This document shows, piece by piece, positions 41,847-64,000 of a DNA stretch of 64,000 nucleotides (the stretch's first letter is position 1; every line of letters begins with the position of its first letter). The stretch covers positions 62,001 through 126,000 of the forward strand of contig VXAA01001102.1 in NCBI GenBank assembly GCA_013399115.1, in the 5' to 3' direction. The position numbers and the translations under genes are program-made. Source of the DNA: Anseranas semipalmata (lineage: Eukaryota > Chordata > Aves > Anseriformes > Anseranatidae). The notes beneath the pieces are model-generated. The model worked only from the letters and a program-made list of their open reading frames with translations, ran no database searches and was not told where the DNA came from.

Positions 41847-42742
41847 NNNNNNNNNNNNNNNNNNNNNNNNNNNNNNNNNNNNNNNNNNNNNNNNNNNNNN
41901 NNNNNNNNNNNNNNNNNNNNNNNNNNNNNNNNNNNNNNNNNNNNNNNNNNNNNNNNNNNNNNNNNNNNNNNNNNNNNNNNNNNNNNNNNNNNNNNNNNNN
42001 NNNNNNNNNNNNNNNNNNNNNNNNNNNNNNNNNNNNNNNNNNNNNNNNNNNNNNNNNNNNNNNNNNNNNNNNNNNNNNNNNNNNNNNNNNNNNNNNNNNN
42101 NNNNNNNNNNNNNNNNNNNNNNNNNNNNNNNNNNNNNNNNNNNNNNNNNNNNNNNNNNNNNNNNNNNNNNNNNNNNNNNNNNNNNNNNNNNNNNNNNNNN
42201 NNNNNNNNNNNNNNNNNNNNNNNNNNNNNNNNNNNNNNNNNNNNNNNNNNNNNNNNNNNNNNNNNNNNNNNNNNNNNNNNNNNNNNNNNNNNNNNNNNNN
42301 NNNNNNNNNNNNNNNNNNNNNNNNNNNNNNNNNNNNNNNNNNNNNNNNNNNNNNNNNNNNNNNNNNNNNNNNNNNNNNNNNNNNNNNNNNNNNNNNNNNN
42401 NNNNNNNNNNNNNNNNNNNNNNNNNNNNNNNNNNNNNNNNNNNNNNNNNNNNNNNNNNNNNNNNNNNNNNNNNNNNNNNNNNNNNNNNNNNNNNNNNNNN
42501 NNNNNNNNNNNNNNNNNNNNNNNNNNNNNNNNNNNNNNNNNNNNNNNNNNNNNNNNNNNNNNNNNNNNNNNNNNNNNNNNNNNNNNNNNNNNNNNNNNNN
42601 NNNNNNNNNNNNNNNNNNNNNNNNNNNNNNNNNNNNNNNNNNNNNNNNNNNNNNNNNNNNNNNNNNNNNNNNNNNNNNNNNNNNNNNNNNNNNNNNNNNN
42701 NNNNNNNNNNNNNNNNNNNNNNNNNNNNNNNNNNNNNNNNNN
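41847..42742. other. Assembly gap (896 N)
   Basis: Unsequenced run of N flanked on the left by very CpG-rich DNA. The missing GMPR first coding exon (residues 1–29) is not found in the visible sequence on either side and probably lies here. Frames that appear to span the gap are artefacts. Confidence 0.99.
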
Positions 42743-44370
42743 TGGGCAGTGCCCTAACAGATTAACTGACATCCTCTTCTTTTTTTAAAAAACAAACAAA
42801 CAAAAAGCCAGCGAAGATGCTCGGGAGCACCTGCCATGCCTCAGCCTGTCCCGGGCTGGGATCCCAACCTAGGGCGGTGAGGCGGGTTTCTCCCTCAGCT
42901 GTTGTAACCCCCCCATGGCCTGCCTCGTCCGTGGGCAGGGCTCCACCATGCCCCCGCAGCCTGGGCTGCACAGGGCTCCTCGTCCTCGCTGGCTCGGGCT
43001 GCTGTTAGCTGGGGTATCCCCATAGCTGCTTCTCACCAGAGATCAGGAAAGACCCCAGAAAATCCTGTGGGGATTGCCTCCACAAAATGATGGCTGCCTC
43101 AAGAGAGAAGGTGCCTTCTCGTTTACCTCATGTAACCCCGAGGTTAAGGAAGGATTTACTTTGACTAATGAAGGTTTTGCATTGTGCTGGGGGATGGAAA
43201 GAGGATTAAGCTTTTCTGCAGGGGAAGCGGAGTCGTGAGAGACTGAGACCGTTCAGGTGGGGTGGAAAGACGAGACTGGAAAGGGAAGCAGGGGTGGCCA
43301 CGTTTGTTACAGGCATGTGGCTGGGGATTTGGGGGCAACACGTGTTCTTGCCCTTGTGAAGGTGTAAGGTTGGAGGGACCCTCTCAGTAGAAGTGTAACC
43401 TCAGGTTAGTCCTTTTTAAATTACAAGGAACAGTGTCCAGGCAGAGTAACTCATCACTGCGTGCGGTTACTGCTCATAAGGCTTGTAGGACCTTTCTGGC
43501 CATTTGCTTTCAACACCTATAGTCTCTCTTTAAAAGTCACTGTGCTGGCCTGGCAAACAGGTGGAGCTGCACTCCACCGAGTGACACATCGCTCCTTCAA
43601 GTGCAGTGTTTTGTATATTTAGCGGTGTGCAGGCTGTGGAAAGAGGGGCTGCTGGGAAGGGAAAACGATAGGAGGAACATGAGCTGATATGGCAGGGTTG
43701 TAGCGGGTGGCTATGATGAACTGTTAAAAGCATTTCAGATGAGAAAAAGTGCGTGTCATGAGGGGGGTCAGTGAAAACTGATGAAGGTTAAGAAATTGGA
43801 CACCATCACTGAGGCTGTAGCAACAGGAATAAACAGTGAGAGCCAGATCTGAAACGGACAACCCCAGTCTGCCTCAAAAGAAGAATATAAATAAATAGTG
43901 CTGGCAGAGGAACAGAGGCAGTGTACTACAGTGCCTGTTACCCAGCAAGCTGCTGCTTTGAAGCTTTTATCAGCAAGCGTCTTGCTTTTTTGGTGTGAAT
44001 GCCTCATTTTGCACAAGGCTAGCTTTTTGTGCAGTAGCTGGAATTAAGTCAGCTGCTTAGGCAATTTGGGCTGTTTGCAGCTCTTCTTCTAGGTCTGCTA
44101 TGTTGATACTTGGTTTAGATTGCATGCGCTGTCTTCATTTTCCATCATTGCTTTTTTGGAAAGATACCAGAAATATTAAAGCTTGAATTCAAGTGTAAAA
44201 TTGATTAAAGCAATGATTGGAGTGGGAGGCTGTAGGGGTACAGCATTGTCTGTCAGTGGCATCTTGGTACTCACATAACCTTCTACTCTTGCCTTTGTTG
44301 GACTTAGCCTCTTGAGGGCTGTCCCATTTAAGTTCACCAGACCAGTGTCCTTTAGGAAGTCTAGTCATTA

Positions 44371-44392
44371 ATTTAAATTTGTAAATTTAAAT
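44371..44392. repeat. AT-only palindrome, 10-bp arms
   Basis: ATTTAAATTT (44371–44380), spacer GT, then its exact reverse complement (44383–44392). Low complexity makes chance origin plausible. Confidence 0.8.
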
Positions 44393-44689
44393 AAGTCCAG
44401 GGAGCTTTAACAGAACAGTCAATGTCCCAGTACTTTCATACATCAAAAGTCTAGGTAGAAGTTAAAAAATACGTTTAAAGATTTTTTTTTTTCTGAAGGA
44501 ACATTTACTATTGTTGAATGATGGTGAGCAATCCTAGAGTCTGAAGTTATTTTTTCTAAATGCATAGAACAATAAGCTATAAATTAGCTATTGTCTCTCA
44601 GATTTTTGAGTTGTGGATCTCTGAAAGCATCGGCTCAGTTGCATTCAAAAAGGTGAAGAGAAGGTCAAAAGTTCTATTAGAGGAACTAA

Positions 44690-44995
44690 GGAATGCTACT
44701 TGGTATGTTCACCTCGAGTACACAGTTCTGACGATTCCTTCACAAGAATATCATAACACGCCAGAATAGCTACAGAGAATAGCAGCAAGGGTGATCAGCA
44801 GTATTGATTAGTTTCCACATGAGGAAAAAAAAAAAACGAGGACTGTCCAGTATGGAGAAGAAGCAACTGTGGATGATATGCTAGAAGTCCATGAAGCGAG
44901 GAGTGGAATGGAAAAGGTGAAACTGAGAAGTGGTTGCTGATTGTCTCTCACAAAGTAAGACGTAAGAAACACTGAATGTAGTTAGGAGGCGAAGG
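44690..44995 (+). mobile_element. Ancient CR1 family retrotransposon fragment
   Basis: Plus-strand translation gives HLEYTVLTIPSQEYHNTPE then LQRIAARV, which follows the CR1 ORF2 pattern PHLEYCVQFW....IE.LERVQRRA near the end of the RT region. The DNA downstream (GGACTGTCCAGTATGGAGAA, AGTCCATGAAGCGAGGAGTG, GGAATGGAAAAGGTGAAACT) follows older CR1 3' consensus wording. Strongly diverged, so an old insertion in GMPR intron 1. Limits are approximate. Confidence 0.6.
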
Positions 44996-45355
44996 CTGTA
45001 CTTTTTATGTAATGTATAATTCAACTTTGGAAATTATTGCTATAGAATATGAGAGGGGTTAAATGTATGAATGTATTCAAGAAAGTACTGGGCAAGTCCT
45101 TTGTCCATGAGTGGCTATTTTGCTCAGTGGATTGGAGAAGACCTTTGTGTTCGAAGGTGTCTAAACACCAGCTTCTTGGGGCCTGGGAAGGAAGGCTAAG
45201 GAAAGAGTCTTTCAAAACTTGCCTTGATTTTTATGTTCCCATCCTAGCCGTCTGGTACTGGCTGTTTGGAGAACTAGGGCACCACATAAATGTCTCCAGC
45301 CCTGTGTGGCATTTCTCCTGTTCTTATATACAAAAGCCTCATTAGTGGAAGCCCT

Positions 45356-45413
45356 GCAATTATCCCACACAAATGCCTGCCATTACAGTAATATCATTTG
45401 TGTGGATAATTGC
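45356..45413. repeat. Near-perfect inverted repeat (stem-loop) in GMPR intron 1
   Basis: Left arm 45356–45375 and right arm 45395–45413 are reverse complements except for one extra C in the left arm (at the CCC run). The loop is 19 nt. The pairing (GCAATTATC..CACACAAATG with CATTTGTGTG.GATAATTGC) does not continue outside. It has the size of a small hairpin repeat or a microRNA-like precursor, but no function can be read from the sequence. Confidence 0.85.
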
Positions 45414-46690
45414 ATCCGTCTAGCTGGTTGGCTGAAGGAAGTCATATATGAAAAGTTATAGAAGGTGGAAGTGAGAATCACTGAGAGTAGTGGCCTTGTG
45501 TTTCCTGTGTAGCTGTGCATCTCCTAAGTCTTTTCTTAAACATACTCTTCCATCTTCAGGTCAAATGAAAGGGACTTTTTCCTCTGTATTAATGTAAGGC
45601 AATTGTTCTGGTGTTATTGTCTCTGTAGGACTGGTCGTGTGATACTCGTTTTTTTTCCTTGTTTGTAGTTAATAATTTGCATTAAAAGTGAATGAAATAC
45701 ATGAAATGCCTTCCTCATACTATTTCCACTCAACTGCAGCTGAAATTGCCATAAGAATGTTATGTCAGCAGTGATGGATGGAGAAGTGGGCTTCTCTGAT
45801 AGTGAATGGGAAGAAAGGCGAGTCTCAGTTAAGATGTATCTTAGACTGTCCTCTGACGTGACCTTTCTCTTACGAGCTTATGCAAAATGAGAATCTGTTT
45901 CATAATATGTCAGCGGGGCACCGAGTTGTTTCTCTTAAATCAGTAATAATAATAAAAAAAATCACCATATTAACCAGTCAGAATGTAGCCTGCAATATGA
46001 CAGAGCTCAAAATATGTTGTAAATATATAATCCTATATTTTTTATATTGCTTCTTTTCTGGTGATGGATTTCAAGTTCAGTCCAGGTCTCTGAGTGTTTA
46101 AGGAAGTGAGAAATAATGAAAACTATGAAAAAGCTTTCATTTTCACTGCATTATTTCAGAGACTAAACTAATACCTTACTGTTGCGCATTTCTTAGATTC
46201 TTTTCCCTTTTGTGAGATGCTAAGTAGACCGGCGGGAACAGATCCAGCTTTGATATTACCTCTTGCATATGAACAAAATGCCTGATGTTACCATAATCAG
46301 TTGAGGATGCTGAAGAAAAAATAACTTTGAAGGCAAAGGCTGACATAGTTGTAAGAAATTAACTTAGAAACTAGCTGCCTTATGGTTTAATAAGCCAGGG
46401 AATGATTGCTCATGTTGTATGGCAAAAGTAGCTAGCAACTGGATCCAAAAGTAAGATTGATTTTGAATTATTATATTGTCATTTACATTAAAGGATGGGA
46501 TGAAGCCCTCTATGCCCTGGAGACAGAGAGGGTTCCAGCTCTGACTTCTGTGGAGTTAGGATTTCACCTTTGGTTTCTCAGGCAGCCACATAAACAGCTG
46601 AGGTTACTTCTTTATAAAATCATCCACAGTTCCCATTCTCCTTTCTTTCCTTTCCTTATCTTTCTCTTCCAAACCCTTCTGCCTTACAGG

Positions 46691-46718
46691 TTTTTTTTTT
46701 TGGTTGGTTGGTTGGTTT
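46691..46718 (+). repeat. T(11) followed by (GGTT)4
   Basis: Simple-sequence tract in GMPR intron 1, directly visible. Confidence 0.85.
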
Positions 46719-47001
46719 TGCTTTGTTTTAATTTTGAACCTCTTTTTTCTTCAGCAAGAGCTCTCTTTAACACAGAAAACAGTATTCCATATTTTTATTT
46801 TTTGTTATTTGTAAGGCAGAAGTTGTAACACAACAAATAAATGAAATTTAATGAGGCAATAGTGGAATGAAGGGAGGAAGATCAGGAAGTGTGAGGAAAA
46901 TTAAGAAGCAGTGTCCAAACCTGCTGTCACTGAAGTCAATGGCAAAACTCTTGTTAGGTTGCAGTCAATTACTGAAAAGAACATATGTCTATTCATTGCA
47001 G

Positions 47002-64000
<16,999 letters not shown>

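Larger units (their letters stand above)
42743..47001 (+). other. GMPR: GMPR intron 1 (visible part, presumed)
   Basis: From the gap to acceptor TTCATTGCAG at 47001. The first ~270 bp (to about 43010) remain GC-rich. It contains an old CR1 copy, a hairpin element, an AT palindrome at 44371–44392 and a T(11)(GGTT)4 stretch at 46691–46718. The 5' boundary is inferred because exon 1 is not visible. Confidence 0.65.

Noticed and set aside
41659..42788. Long frames of 320–370 codons on both strands around the gap
   Set aside because: They consist almost entirely of N positions and CpG-island composition, so they have no evidence value.

Overview
This is a 64 kb piece of a vertebrate nuclear genome, almost certainly from a bird. 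Genes are split into short exons by GT-AG introns. Every recent interspersed repeat I recognise is a CR1 non-LTR retrotransposon, one of them ending in the octamer tail ATTCTATG. Repeat density is low, and the gene pair MYLIP–GMPR is in the same order and orientation as in other amniotes. The window has no prokaryotic features, and I found no CRISPR array, tRNA, rRNA or endogenous retrovirus.

Layout. Positions 1–3751 hold the last five coding segments of MYLIP (IDOL, a FERM-RING E3 ubiquitin ligase) on the plus strand. They encode residues about 116–445; the N-terminal third lies to the left of the window. The 3' UTR runs to a polyadenylation signal at 5013–5018. From about 5.04 to 41.39 kb lies some 36 kb of intergenic DNA with no convincing gene. 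It contains a perfect GAA array of about 35 units, a CA microsatellite, A tracts, three CR1 fragments, relics of much older repeats, a perfect 16-bp hairpin, and several AT-rich blocks that look like candidate regulatory elements. A CpG-island-like block starts at about 41.39 kb and runs into an 896-bp assembly gap (41847–42742). That gap very probably hides the promoter and first coding exon of GMPR. Five GMPR exons follow on the plus strand at 47002–58936 (residues 30–218, including catalytic Cys186 and Thr188). The last exons lie beyond the right edge. GMPR introns hold an ancient CR1 copy, a hairpin element, a young CR1 copy that lacks most of its reverse transcriptase, a CR1 3' stub and a MIR-like relic.

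The two genes act in unrelated pathways. MYLIP drives ubiquitin-dependent degradation of LDL-receptor family proteins. GMPR converts GMP to IMP in purine salvage. They share synteny rather than an operon-like relationship. I see no clear new biological system. The items most worth a second look are the hairpin at 45356–45413, the hidden GMPR first exon with short tandem repeats beside it, the internally deleted CR1, the long GAA tract, the Ser at MYLIP position 342, and a two-half-site p53-type motif in GMPR intron 6.
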